This document shows, in pieces, positions 1 through 13,300 of a stretch of DNA of 64,000 nucleotides (position 1 is the first letter of the stretch; every line of letters begins with the position of its first letter). The translations under genes were made by a program, and so were the position numbers. Below the pieces are notes generated by a model. The model did not search any database and was not told where the DNA came from. It saw only the letters and a list, made by a program, of their open reading frames with translations. Source of the stretch: Gordius sp. MW1 (lineage: Eukaryota; Nematomorpha; Gordioida; Gordea; Gordiidae); assembly GCA_964036665.1 (NCBI GenBank), contig OZ038532.1, positions 3,348,001 to 3,412,000 on the forward strand. The letters run 5' to 3'.

Positions 1-1794
1 CTTATATCATTGTCATTAAAGGCCCTACGGCATGTTTTAGGGAATTGTTATAAGCGGAATATTAATATTTCATAAGTGTTTTGGCAGTTCCTAAAATTGA
101 AAAAGACGCACTCACATGCGTAATTTAAAATAATTTTAGGAAAAAAGTATTTTAGAAAAAATTATTTTAATTGTTATGTACTTTATTCATTCAAACATAA
201 CTTGCTATGCAATTTATGTGCCCCCCTTTCACAAAAAATGAATTGTCTTCTCTTGCATGTCATATCCAACTTGAAAGATTTTAAATTTTTATATACAACT
301 AAAAGTAATTATTCTAACCCCGGCCCGAGGTCAAAACCTTTTCCCATTTTTGGGCCCGACTAGAATCCATCCCGACATCATGTATATCTAAATATATTTT
401 ATATTTCATTTCATGATGTTTAAATACAAAAATCCACCCCTTTAACATAAGATACGTTGTTAATTTTTCATTATAAATTAGTTGTTGTATAACATGTTCT
501 ACTAATCTCAATTGTTTTACCTATCAATTTTATGCTTACTAATCAGAAAAATGATTTTGAATAAGATACTACTAACCCCTATTTGACATTTATTATATAT
601 AGGGGCCCTTATAAAATAAACATTGATAAGGCGGGTTACAAGATATATTATTAACGTTATTTGTATCAAAAATCTACCCAATTTAGGGGTGAATTTGACC
701 CCAAAGTGAGTTTTTTACGACAAACTGTTTAAGGCGTTAGTTTAAATAACCTATTAAGGATTTTTATAACTTTTACATAGCACAACCTCTGAAAATTTGA
801 GGGCATAGCCCCAATAAAAAATTTGTTTTCAATTTTATAAAGGAAAAAGTTGTTATATTGGTAAATCATAAATCAATAATCAACTTAAATATGAATAATT
901 TATGTATTGCCATAGGCTAGATAGACTGTTGAAAAATTTCCTTTAGTTTATGTGATATACAGGTATGCTTCGTTTATACTAATTTAAAACATAAGTTAGG
1001 TTACATAAAATTTTTAAATGTAACAACAAAATTAATTTGAAGATCAGAATTCGCAACTATCATTAATATGCATATCGATTATGCGGATATTCGTCTAAAG
1101 TTGGTCTGTTTATGTTTAGTCGACTAAAACCAAATGTCGACCAAACTAAACCCATCCGTTTTTACAACACTAGTCTGATTAATACTTCTACCTAGCAAAG
1201 TTAACCCATTGTCAAATCAAGAGACATAGACTCTCCTTATTTCAAATTTTTTTAAATATTTTATAACGTTTTAATTAAACTAAAAAAAGCATCTATGCGC
1301 ACCCCCTAAATTATGGGCGTTAGGGAGGGGCAAAATGAACATTTTTGGAAATTTTAGCCATATTTTTAATAAATTTCAGCAATTTTTTGGATTTAAAGGG
1401 GGTAGCCGCCCCTCCCTGCCCCCCCCCCTTGGCTAAACCCATGCCCTAAATAATATATATCAATTAGCCTTCCCCCCCTCCCCCACTTCGAGAAATCTCG
1501 TTACTACGACCATACTGTTTGTTAAACCAAATTATTAACATACTAGGCGTAGGCATTAGCGTTGTGAAAACGCTGGGTTTTGTTTCGTCGACCTTCCCAT
1601 TTAATCGACTAAACATAATTGGACCAATGATTTTTTAGTTTGTTATTCTTAGTTGATCTCCAGGCTTAATCAAAATTTGAAAAACAGACCTGAGTCCACC
1701 GTTAATCTTAGTTGAACTAAAGGTTGACCGAACAAATCCCATATCTTTTTACAACACTACTCTGCATATTCACAGCCTTAGCCAGAGGCTAAAC
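1..1794. other. Repeat-rich flank without a recognised gene
   Basis: No coding exon is supported here. The stretch is AT-rich. It holds a short fragment of the TAGTGTTG hAT-like family near 1085-1175, a remnant of the CATGGGCGTAGCCAG MITE family at about 1305-1445 (C-run and G-run stretch), and a fuller TAGTGTTG element at 1557-1759. The 65-codon open frame at 314-511 on the minus strand has no family resemblance or splice context and is not called. Confidence 0.5.
1557..1759. mobile_element. hAT-like MITE, TAGTGTTG family
   Basis: About 200 bp. It starts TAGCGTTGTGAAAACG and ends with the inverted counterpart ...TTTTTACAACACTA. The inner part carries the family's GGTCGAC and GTCGACTAAAC blocks. 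The 8-bp flanks match only at their 3' parts (..GGCAT against ..TGCAT), so this is an old copy. Assignment rests on better copies at 47587 and 59084. Confidence 0.6.
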
Positions 1795-2810
1795 TAGAGA
1801 CCTGCACGGGTGACCCGAGACCCGACCCGGACCCGACCCGAGGGTTCGGGTAGAAAATTTGAAAATGATTTCGGGTCGGGTCGGGTCGGGTCCGGATAGA
1901 AAATTTGAAAATGCTTTCGGGTCGGGTCAAATTTATAGAGTCGGGTCCAAGGTTTATACATTGTAAAAAACACGCGAGACCTATTTTTTTTAATTATTGT
2001 TAATTGCTAAGCAAAGAGTGTTTTTAAATATCGAAATGTACAACTAAATTGGATCATTCATTCATTTAATTCTCTTCCTCTTTTTTAAATTTTTAAATGC
2101 TAGCTAATTCTCATCACTAATTCAAACTACATAAATTACTCCTGTTTTTAATTTGACTATTAAAAGGTAAATTATTTCAATAAAGTTATATTTTAAATTT
2201 TTTTAGAGTTAACCGTGAAGTTTTAGCTAATCCTCATCGTTAATTTGAATTACATTTATTACATATTCAACTTAAAAGTAAGTTATAATTTTATAAATGT
2301 TTCATTTGCAAATTTATAATTATATAATATTTTTTTTATAATAACTTATATTTATTTTTAAGTTTCATATCAAATGAATTTATCTTAAATCACTTTAAAC
2401 TTATAACATTTGAGCAGTCACTAAAAATTTCATCACATTTACTACATTGATTATAATCAGCTATAAATGGTTTCATAATAACAATAAATGGATGTTAAAT
2501 AGTTGTCTCAGTCTATAACATATGAGCAGTTTACTTGATATTAGGAAACTAAATATAGATAAATAAATATGAGTTTTTTTCACCATCCCCTTTAAAGAAT
2601 ACAAATCATCATGGCTTTTATTTGTCGACTTAATTTTACACACAGCAATTTTCGCGCTCGAAAGTAATTTGTTTTAATAATTTTTCGGGTCGGGTTCGGG
2701 TTGAAGTTTTTAAAATGCTTTCGGGTCGGGTCGGGTTCGGGTAGAAAATTTGAAAATGATTTCGGGTCGGGTCGGGTCGGGTTGAAAAAAAGTGACTTTG
2801 CAGTTCCCTA
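1795..2810. mobile_element. Complete non-autonomous hAT-like element, G-rich ends (family A)
   Basis: The termini are inverted: TAGAGACCTGCA at the left and TGCAGTTCCCTA at the right. They are flanked by a perfect 8-bp duplication, GGCTAAAC (1787-1794 and 2811-2818). Eight-bp duplications and TAG-type ends are typical of the hAT superfamily. Both subterminal regions are arrays of GGGTCGGGT/GGGTTCGGG separated by short AT spacers; the middle 700 bp is AT-rich and non-coding. It is the unoccupied counterpart, in opposite orientation, of the element at 19400-22352. Confidence 0.85.
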
Positions 2811-3174
2811 GGCTAAACTGATCTATTGATTGCATGTCTGATTCCTAGAAATATGTTTTTTCGAGCAAGATGTGCTTGCCTAGTTTTACGAAATTATAAT
2901 AAAACCTTTTGACAAAATAAAAGTTTGTAAATTTAAGCAATTGGTCAAGGTTTCTATGCATAGTAAAATTCTCTGGATTCTCCAAATCCCCCCACCCCCC
3001 TTCTCCCAATATTTGATAAATAAAAAAAAATTATTAAAAAAAATTGTAATATACTCCATCCCCTGTGTAAATTTTATTTTCAAAGCATTTATTAACTTTC
3101 TTTATAACTAAAATTTGCTAAAAATCATGCAATGTACACGTTGGAAATTATGATTTGACTTATAGGCAGGGGTT

Positions 3175-3610
3175 TGAACCCGCTAAAATAAAATCGTGTT
3201 CGGGTTTGGCATAAATTTTGAAATCGGGTTCGGGTTCGTGTTTGGGTTTAAGGAATTGGGTTCAGGTGCAGGTTCGGGTTCAAGAAATTATATTATATCA
3301 ATTATATATATAATACTTACAAATAATTCTTGAGATAATTTGTATCGATTAATGAATGAAAAATGCCGGAAACATAAAAATATTAAAATTAGAATCGTAT
3401 GGTTTTTGTTACATTGTCATGATTGAGAAAACTGAGATATTCAATTCACAATATATTTTTGAATTAAAAACCCGAACCCGAACCCTTATTTGTATTCATC
3501 GGGTTCGGGTTCGGGTTTTAAGGGTATTTTTTAAAATGGGTTCGGGTTTGGGTTTGGGTTCTGTAAAACATCGGGTTTTACCCGGTTCGGGTTCAGGTTC
3601 GGGACAAACC
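3175..3610. repeat. GGGTTCGGG-type repeat remnant related to family A ends
   Basis: Two G-rich blocks (about 3175-3290 and 3470-3610) repeat GGGTTCGGGTTTGGG-like words around an AT-rich core. The composition matches the subterminal arrays of family A, but no intact ends or target duplication were found. An 89-codon open frame across it reads through the repeat and is not a gene. Confidence 0.5.
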
Positions 3611-4025
3611 TCTGCTTATAGGTAGCGCCAATTTTGAAAGTGGTTTTAGGCGATTATCAATATTTACCTAGTTATAAAAAAATTATTGAGAAGATTGCCA
3701 ATATTTAGTTTATTTAAATAAAGATCCACCCTATTTGACTATTTTGATAATGATTTGACATAATTTTGGGTAATTTCTTATATACAATTTTATATAAATT
3801 TACACTTATTTTTATCTTAAATTTTTTTTAATATTTTGGGGCACGTTGTTCAGCATGCTAGGGATCTATTCGTATTTATTTCTCATATTTTTATCGAGGT
3901 GTTTAGGTAAGTCAACCTAGAAATAAAAATTACAATATGACATAAAACTCATCTTATAAGGTTTTAATTTTAAAGAATAAGTGTAACAATTTAAATATTT
4001 TGACATTTATTTCTAAAACAGTAAG

Positions 4026-4180
4026 CACCTACATGGGCGTAGTAAAAGACGAAAAAAATTTCAATACAAAAACCCTTAAAAATAAAAAAAAATTATTTTG
4101 CTCCCCCCCCCCCCCCCCCCAATTAAACTTAAAGAATTTTTGCCGTCCCCCCTCTAATCCAATACCTGGCTACGCCCTTG
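4026..4180. repeat. MITE of the CATGGGCGTAGCCAG family, degraded
   Basis: It starts ACATGGGCGTAG and ends CTGGCTACGCCC, with the family's C-run centre between. No clear duplication is seen. The rest of 2811-4301 is AT-rich with nothing recognisable; any upstream exon of the M13 gene (cytosolic tail, membrane anchor) was not found in it. Confidence 0.55.
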
Positions 4181-4301
4181 CATTTAACATTCTGATCAAA
4201 TCACCTTAAAATATAAATATTGTTAATATTTAAAAATAAATTTAAATGTATATTTAACTAGGAACTGATTCAACTAGGCATGCATTGCCCAAGCCTCACA
4301 G

Positions 4302-7300
4302 GTTGGCGATGGATAAAAGCTATGATCCTTGCACTAATTTCTATGATTATGCTTGTGGTGGTTGGATGTCAAAAAAGAATAAGACTCTCAACGACGATTT
4401 TCCCTCGATTAATTCCTTTACGCATGCCACTACAAAAAATATCGTATGGCTCAGCCGATTATTGAGTAAGGTCCATTGTGCACCATTGGCGTATGCAGTG
4501 AGAGACTGCTAAATTCCTCAAAAATCAAGATTTTCTTCATCATTAAAACTATTTGTCCTTGCGATTGCCATGCTTACCATTTTTCATCGTTAATTTTTCT
4601 CTTTTTGTTGTATATCCATAGACTAGATAGACTGCTCATTATACGTACACACGTACCGAAAAAGTGATGCTAGTTTTACCGCCATCTTGAAGATACATTA
4701 GCATTCAACATTATAATGGGATTCTATATATACTCTCTATTTTTTACCCTCTTTCTCATCCGGGGGGGGGGGCATGGGGGTGTTTTGCCCCCCCCCCCCA
4801 ATTTTTTATCCTTTTTCTGATGCCGGGGATAGGGAGGGGGGACAGGGGGTGCTTTGCCCCCCCTAATTTTTTACCCTCTTTCTCACTGGGGGGGAGGGGG
4901 GCATGGGGGGTGTTTTGCCCTCCCTCCCCCCCAATTTTTTACCCTCTTTCTCACCCGGGGCGACATGGGGGGTGTTTTGCCCCCCCCCCCTAATTTTTTA
5001 TCCTCTTTCTGATGCCGGGGATAGGGGGGGGGGGCAGAGTTTAGCCCCCCCCCCCCCTAATTTTTTACCCTCTTTCTCACCCGGGGAGGGGGGGGGGGCA
5101 TGAGGGTGTTTTGCCCCCCCCCCCTAATTTTTTATCCTCTTTCTGATGCCGGGGATAGGGGAGGGGCAGTGTTTACCCCCCCCCCCCCTTAATTTTTTAC
5201 CCTCTTTCTCACCCGGGGGTGGGCATGGGGGGTGTTTTGCCCCCCCCTTAACCCTCTTTCTGATGCGGGGGAGAGGGGGGGGTTAATTTTTCACCCTCTG
5301 ATGCCGAGGAGAGGGGGGGAGAAGGTGATAGTCAATTAAAAAAAAAATTCAATAAAAAATGTTGATTATGACATTTGTCACCACTGTAACCGCAAAAATT
5401 CATAAAAATATTTTGAAAGGGTTTAAAACGGCTTTCCGGCCCCCCCCCCGGGTGACACGGAGGGTAAAAAATAGGGGGGGGGGGGCAAAGGGTGAGGGTA
5501 AAAAATAATGAGGGGTTGGGGGCAAAACACCCCTTGCCCCCTCCTCTCCCCGGCATCAGAAAGAGGATAAAAAATTAGGGGGGGGGGGCAAATCACCCCC
5601 TGCCCCACCTCTCCCCCGCATCAGAAAGAGGGTAAAAAATTAGGGGGGGGCAAAACACCCCCCATGCCCCCCCCGGTGAGAAAGAGGTTAAAAAATAATA
5701 GGGAGGGGGCAAAACACCCCCCCCTCCCCAAATGAGAAAGAGGGTAAAAAATTAGGGGGGGGGGGGGGCAAAACACCCCCTGCCTCCCCTCTCCTCGGCA
5801 TCAGAAAGAGTATAAAAAATTAGGGGGGGGGGCAAAACACTTCCTGCCCCCCCCCCTATCCCCGGCATTAGAAAGAGGATAAAAAATTAGGAGGGGGGGG
5901 GGGGCAAAACACACCCCATGCCTCCCCCCCCCCCCGGGTGAGAAAGAGGGTAAAAAATTAGGGGGAGAAAAACTAATTACGATCAGAAATTGTAAACGCG
6001 GTTGATACAGAATAGAAATATACTCACGTATAAAGAATTTATTAAATTTTACAATCGGCCCCCCCCCCCGGGTGAGAAAGAGGGTAAAAAATCGAGAGTA
6101 TATATAGAATTCCATTATAACGTTGACTGCTAATGTATCTTCAAGATGGCGGTAAAACTAGCATCACTTTTTTAAAGGGAATGAGCAGTCTATCTATATC
6201 TAGTCTATGTGTATATCTTTCTAAACACCAACTTCTATAAAATTACTTGACGCATAGGTTTTATTTTTTTTTGATTTGCGTGATAGTTTCCTCTGAATCA
6301 AATTATTTTTGCTGAGTCATAAATAAAAGAAAAGAATGTAATCATAAACTTTCAATCCATTCTATTAGAAAAATGTTATTTTTAAAAGTATAGTCTAATT
6401 GATAAAGAAAATGAAAGGAAAGTTTTGATAAATATTAGCCTTATGATTTCTTAACTATTGTCCACGCCTCTTTATCGGTGTGTTATCTCCATAAATTAAT
6501 AGAGGCTAGCATGGGCGTAGCCAGCATTGGGATTAGATGAGGCAATAATGATTTAGGGAGGGCAAAATGATCATTTTAAATTTTAACCATAATTTTAATA
6601 AATTTAAAAAAAAATTTGGATTTAGAGGGGGGCAGCCACCCCTTCGTGAAAATAAGTAACATAGGGGGCCATTTTGGGTAAGGTTCATTCAATATACGCA
6701 CTCTAGCAGTAAAAAATTGCAAAAGTTGTGGAAGAAAGGATACTAAGAACAGTAAAGGATTTTTTTCCATACGTAAGTTTAAGGTTCGAATAGCCATCAT
6801 ATGGAATGAAGTTTAATTTGTTAATATATCGCTAACTGAAAATTGGAGTGCTCTATCTGCACAAAATTCCGCACTGAGATAATTGAGTTCAAAATTTGAA
6901 AACCTATTAATCATATGACTTGAAATAAAGGTAGATGATGCAAACAATTGGCATCTGTAATATTTTAGCAAAAAAGTGGGTTAATTCATTCCATATATAA
7001 AAATGGACTTTTAATATCGTAAACCGACCAGTTTTATTTGCGCTTTTATTTAGCTACTTTGCTCTATTTGCATTATAGTTTTTGTTTGAACTATAGGTAA
7101 CATGTCAAAGAGGGATTTAAAATACGACTTTGAAAGGAAAACTATCCATCTCTATCAAAGCTGCATGGCCATGCCTCGTTCAAACCAAACGTCCATAACA
7201 TTAATGCCTGGCGATTTCATTTTCCGATACTTATTTTCTCCGACTGATTGGTCACCTATGTATCAAGATTTTTTAAAGGGAAGAGTTGAAAAGGGGAGAG

Positions 7301-10300
7301 AAAAACTTAAATTATACATAAATAATAAAAGATGGAATTTTCAAAGACTTTTAATTGATTTATCGTTTTTAGAAGCGGGAAATATGTTTTTTAATTTAAA
7401 CATTTTTCCCCATGGATACAATAATTATATACACTTAACCTACCCTACTATGAGACTTAGAAATTACATGTACTTGCTTAATCCCACGATAATGAGGCAG
7501 TATAAAACATACGTTACAAGGATTATGAAAAATTTTGGAATGACGAAAGAAGACGTTGAAAATTTAGTCCAATTAGAAACGAACATTATTAAGGTATAAA
7601 TGCCAATTTTTTGCTAAATTCAATAGAAGACTTGACAAATATATAATATTTACTTAGCACTCAATTATGATCCGTAGGTGCGGAGGGTATTTTTCACTCT
7701 CTGCCTCCCCTGGTTAGCCCAATATATTTAACAAAACTCTGGATTATTGTTTTGTCATCTTTAGACCATTACCAAACATTTTGTCGCCCATTAATTTTTA
7801 TAATTTACCCTTGTTAAATAGTTCCTTAATAAATTTTCTTTATCTGAATCTCTGCATAATCTCTTAGTAAATCATCAGGATTTTAATTCAGTTTTGAAAT
7901 TCTGAAAAAATATGATATGTTTGACCAAACATCGTAAAATATTTAAGCGTGCTAGTAAATTTGATGATTTAAGACCAAATCTAAGCTTATAATGACCGTT
8001 TACACTAAAATTTTAACTATTTAATTTGAAATATCAAAGTCTTGTTATAAGATATTTTTACAGGCAGTTGCAAGGAGCAACAGACTCAATGATTTGGCTA
8101 AAGATGCTTGGTTCAATAATACGCAGCATATCAATGAACATAACAACATAAATTTTGTAATTTTATCGCCATTTTTTTGTTTAAATTAATAACAATTTAG
8201 ATCGATTGGGGGCATTTTATGAATTCTTTATACACTCATTATAATCTTCCTTTTCCATATTTCTCCAAAATCCGTTTCTACCCATTGGATTACTTCAATG
8301 AATTAGCCGATATACTACGCGACTATCTCAGTACTCCGCACAAAGCATTGTATAATTATAATATTACAATTATATAAAACAACTAAACACTTTTTAAACA
8401 TAGATGAAATATTATTTAAAATCGTTTTGAGAAATGAATTTTTTAAAATGAAATTTTATAATAGCATTAAACAAGGTTGGTTGCTCTTTGGATTAATTAA
8501 TGCTTAATAGCTTATTTAAACCTTTTAAGCCTGTTTCTTATTTACGTTAGGTTCAAATAGTAATATTTATATAATAGGATTCTAAACGATTTTATGATGT
8601 ACACCGTTGTGCACCAATTGATAGCGACTATACCGGAATTCGTACCAGCTTTCAAGCCTATTCAAAAACATGTTGTTAAAAGCGGTATAATTACCAGAAG
8701 ATGGAGGTATTGTTTTGATTTCATTAATTTTTATCTGGATAAATCGTTGGATTACTTCTTTGTAAAACACCGGGAAAACAACACCGACTTTGCATTAGTA
8801 ATTTTAAAATCAATTTTTTTAAATATTCAACAAACACTTAGCCATAAAGGATATATTAGTTTACTCTAGTTAATTATTTGAGCTCAAATCCTTGTGATTA
8901 CGTTTACCCTATACTACTAATACTATATTATAAGTTTTTAACTAGTGGCCTCAATGGTTAATAAAAGTCAACATTAATATAATACAGGATAGGTATAAAA
9001 GTGTATTTTGGGGATATTTTCCACTTTTAGTCATTAATTACGTGTAGCAATGATTTATCATAATTAATATAATGGAATTATGAAATATTCACGATATGGG
9101 GGCTATGAGAATATATTGTGATAATGATTGCGATATGTAATGTTGAAATAATGATGTTGAGATAAAACACGTTATTCAAATAAGCGAGCGGAAAGAAAGT
9201 AATGAATGATACGGTAAAACAACTGGTGATATAACGCGTGGCACAAGGAATAAATAAGTTACATCATATCTTGTCAACTCATATTTTAATTCTACATGTA
9301 TCATATATATATATAAACTTTACACAAGATTAAAGCGATGGTAACAACCATGACTATCACGGTCATAAACGCTATAGATCATAATGATTGGATGGATGAG
9401 AAATCTAAGATTGCTGCTAAACATAAAGTAAAATCATTTATAAAAATCATAATGTAATCATTATAATCAAGGTAGAGTCTATATATTTCAACTATGGCCC
9501 TCGTTCCTCCAAGGACGTAACCTACTTTGAAAAGCTATTTCACGAAGTATAAATTACAAAATAGAAACAATAAAGTTTATGCTTATAACGCTAAATCAAT
9601 TAGGTTATAATAAATCCTCAAAACTTCCCATCGAATTTTATAGCAGTTAAAAAGAGTTATGCCAAACAAAAATTGGCTAGTATCTACAATCAACATTTGC
9701 CACCTTCTAAAGGGTATTAAATTACTAATTCAAACAAATTTCTAATTTAATAAAATATAGGATTTTTAAGTCAAAAGTCCACGAAACTAATGCTGCTTAC
9801 CAAAGAGATACGAATGAAATAGGTAGTGTTCACTAACAATCATGGGCGTACGCAGGGGGGGGGGGCAGGGAGGGGGGCGGCTGCCCCACCCCCCTAATTT
9901 TAAAAATAAGATTTTTTTCAATACAAAAACCTCAAGAATTTAAAAAAAATTTGTTTTGCCCCCCCCCCTAATTTTGCTCTGCCCCACCCTCATTAGGCTC
10001 TGCCCCACCCTAATGTGGCTCCCCCCCCCCCGAATAGTCGAGACCTTTTTTTTTTTGCTCTCAGGAAAATTTTAGAAATTTTTTTTTTTTAATCTGCCCC
10101 CCTCTAATTCAAAACCTGCGTACGCCCATGCTAACAATTAAGCAATAATAAACTCCTCAGTGACATTATTGCTTATTAATGACATAAAATCATCTTGTAT
10201 AATTCTATTTGTTTTAAAAATTAAGGATATTTGTTATAAGTTTTTTACGTATATAGAGGTTCCTTATGGGATATTACAAAAGCCATTCTACGACATATCT

Positions 10301-13300
10301 TATCCTCTGTAAGCTTAATAACGATCGAAATATCTATACTAATTATAATATAGATCCGTTAATTATGGTGGAATAGGCCAGATTATAGGACATGAGATAT
10401 TTCATGCCTTAGATTCAACAGGTAGTTTAAATAATTTTTTGCGTAATATGGGTTTATTAACTAAATAAGTCAATCGGCCATTTTTAATCTCCCACATTTG
10501 TCGAGATAGCTTATAAAACAATTTACAACCAGGCTGGGCAGAAATAAACTTTTTAAGTATTATGGCTAAAAAAGATCATTTTCGTGTTAACTCTATATGA
10601 GTATAGAATTTATCCATGTAGTTTTTATCGATATAAACTTTTTCTTTCCATACAAATGGATAAGAGGGATATATTTTAACATAATATATGTTATCAATAT
10701 AAACTTGGATGGGATAAAAGTGTTAGTCAAGCTCTTAATGTTCTTTCATCAAATAAATGTTATTAGCATTGAAACATTTTTCGTAGCATAACTTATTCTA
10801 AATAATATCGGCTAATATACACTCCCTAAAGTTTTTTTCGAATTTATATTGCATCATAAACGCCAGGTGTTAGAAGATTTAATAATGGAAGTTACGGCTT
10901 GCTCTTGGGGTCACATATGAATACTCTGGCGCAAAATAAATTCGCATGCTACCAGAATCAGTATACTTCATTTTGGGCAACTCCAAATCAACGAGTAAAT
11001 TAAACTTTTTGGCCATCATTTATCAAATTTTCTTGCAGCTCTCTATACAAAACAACTTAGACGAGATTATTGCTGACAACGATGGCCTTAAACTTGCCTA
11101 CGTGGTAATGCTAAATTGACTTTAATTTTCAACACATATTTAATATATCATTATTACGCTATCCAAGGGTTTAAACATTTAAACGTATATAAGTTGTTCC
11201 CCTTTTGTCTAATAACAAAGTATAAACCTTGAGCCCAGGGGTAGACAGAGTGAAGCAGCCGCTCTCACGCAACTTTAGCAAGTATTAGGGGTTCGTTTTG
11301 ATAGTTTTTTGCATCGTGATCGGGTAAGTGTCATGTTTTGATTAATCTTCTTAGATTTTATAACTTTGCCGAATGGCCCTTTCCACGTGACACAAGGTCG
11401 TCCTTTTCATCTCTTCCCCGGTATCTCCATATCTAATATTTTTTGATTTTCGTCATCTCCCTTCTAAGTGTATGCCCACACCTCCTTAGAAGATTTACGT
11501 TAATCATGTCCGCCACAGGTTGAGTACCCATTTTTGTCATGATCATTCGTCATATGGTCGACCTTAGTATACTCCTCCAAGCTCCAGCGTATCATTCTCA
11601 TCTCCGCGGCCCGTAATAGCTTTTCTTATATGGTGTTTAATGCCCATGTTTCACTTCTATAAAGTAACACCACAAATTAAGGAATATTAAAAATCAAGTT
11701 TAGACCTAACTTTCTTTAATTATTACCAAATTTTCTTCAAATCTGATCATGGTAGGAACATGGATCTATTGAGAAAGCAATGAAAAAACAGTAGACAAAT
11801 ACTAAATACCAAAGACATTAAATTGGCGATATAACTTGGTACAATCTGTCAATGTTCGAGCATGATATTATGAAACATGTAACTCAGAGATCTAGTTCTT
11901 CTTGTGGTAAAATTATGTTTCTGGGCTTGGTTCTTAATTTACTTTTATGACCCATGGACTTAGGGGTTATAATTTATAACGGCGATTTATACACTAGACA
12001 TGTTATTACTAATGTAATGACCAGTCCAGTTCGACAAAATAAATTATATGCAACCCAAACCGTACCCGAAATGAACAAGATTTCATTAATTATTCAAGTC
12101 TAAAAAAGAACGGCAATTTCAAAATAAGCCCATGCACAAATTAAGAGGTCCTTTTGTTTATAATCTTAGTTTAAATTTCACATATTAAATCCTGCTGATA
12201 TAGAGGGTACCAATGAGTTATAAACATTTTCTGAAATCGAAGGGCTTGTCTGAATATCGAATACAGGTTTAAATCGCGCGAATTTATCTATGTCTAAATA
12301 TTTAATTCAATTTCATGGGTCAAACTCGGTTTTAATTATTATTATTTGTTTTTTTGTTTATTTCAACTCTTGATATTAAATCCAAACTTTGCTGATACCT
12401 AAAAATTTAAAAACATACAACATTCAAGCTTACGAAAAATTTTGCATCTTCCAAAATCGCTATTAATTGCTATGCAATTTATGGGCTCGTTTTTGGTTGT
12501 CCGTTGTCCGTCCGTTGTCCGTCCGTTACCCTCCCTATCTATTTGCATTGGGTATATTAGGTTATCGATTTTTTAAATTAATGCATGAGAAAGAGGTGCC
12601 CCACCCCTCATCTCTATCTTCCTCGCTTTCGGGCGGGGTCGGGTTTTAATTGCTACGTTAAATTAATGCATAAGTATATCTATATTTAAATTTTGGTAAT
12701 TGCTATGCAATTTAACTAGTTTTGGGGTTAGAATCCCGGAGTTTTTTTTGACTCTTATGATTGTTCTTGTTACTATCATTGATAATAAGACTTTTTGGCC
12801 GTCCGCTGGCTGCTGACCAATGAAAAAAATGACCATTGGCCAAAATGTGAATCCGAGTTTATTTTTTCGTTTTTTTTTGACTATTATGATTGTTCCTATT
12901 ACTACCATTGCTATTATGCCTTTTTGACCGTCCGTTGGCTGCTGACCAATGGAAAAAAATCACCATTGGCCAAAATGTGATTCGAATTTTTTGTTTTTGT
13001 TTTTTTTGACTATTATAAATTTATATCCACTTTTACCGTGTCCTGGCTGCTGACCAATGGAAAAAAATGACCAATTGAAAAAAATGACCATTGGCCAAAA
13101 TGTAATTCGACAATTTTTTTTTAGTTTTTTTTTGACTATTATGAATTTATATCCACTTTTACCGTGTCCTGGCTGCTGACCAATGGAAAAAAATGACCAT
13201 TGGCCAAAATGTGATTCGAAAATTTTTTTTAGTTTTTTTATTATAAGTTTATATCCACTTTTACCGTGTCCTGGCTGCTGACCAATGGAAAAAAATGACC

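Noticed and set aside
1800..2790. GGGTCGGGT arrays as interstitial telomeric repeats
   Set aside because: The unit is not a known animal telomere repeat; the arrays are confined to the subterminal regions of elements with inverted ends and 8-bp duplications.
4280..4465. 61-codon frame with a hydrophobic stretch and lipobox-like Cys (IKAMILALISMIMLVVVGC)
   Set aside because: It is an out-of-frame read of the first M13 exon; the other frame carries the conserved DPC..FYDYACGGW block and splices in phase with the next exon.
4903..6115. Several Pro-rich frames (PPPLIFYPLSDAGDRGG-like) on both strands
   Set aside because: These are reads of the G/C-run minisatellite in all frames and on both strands, with no start or splice context.
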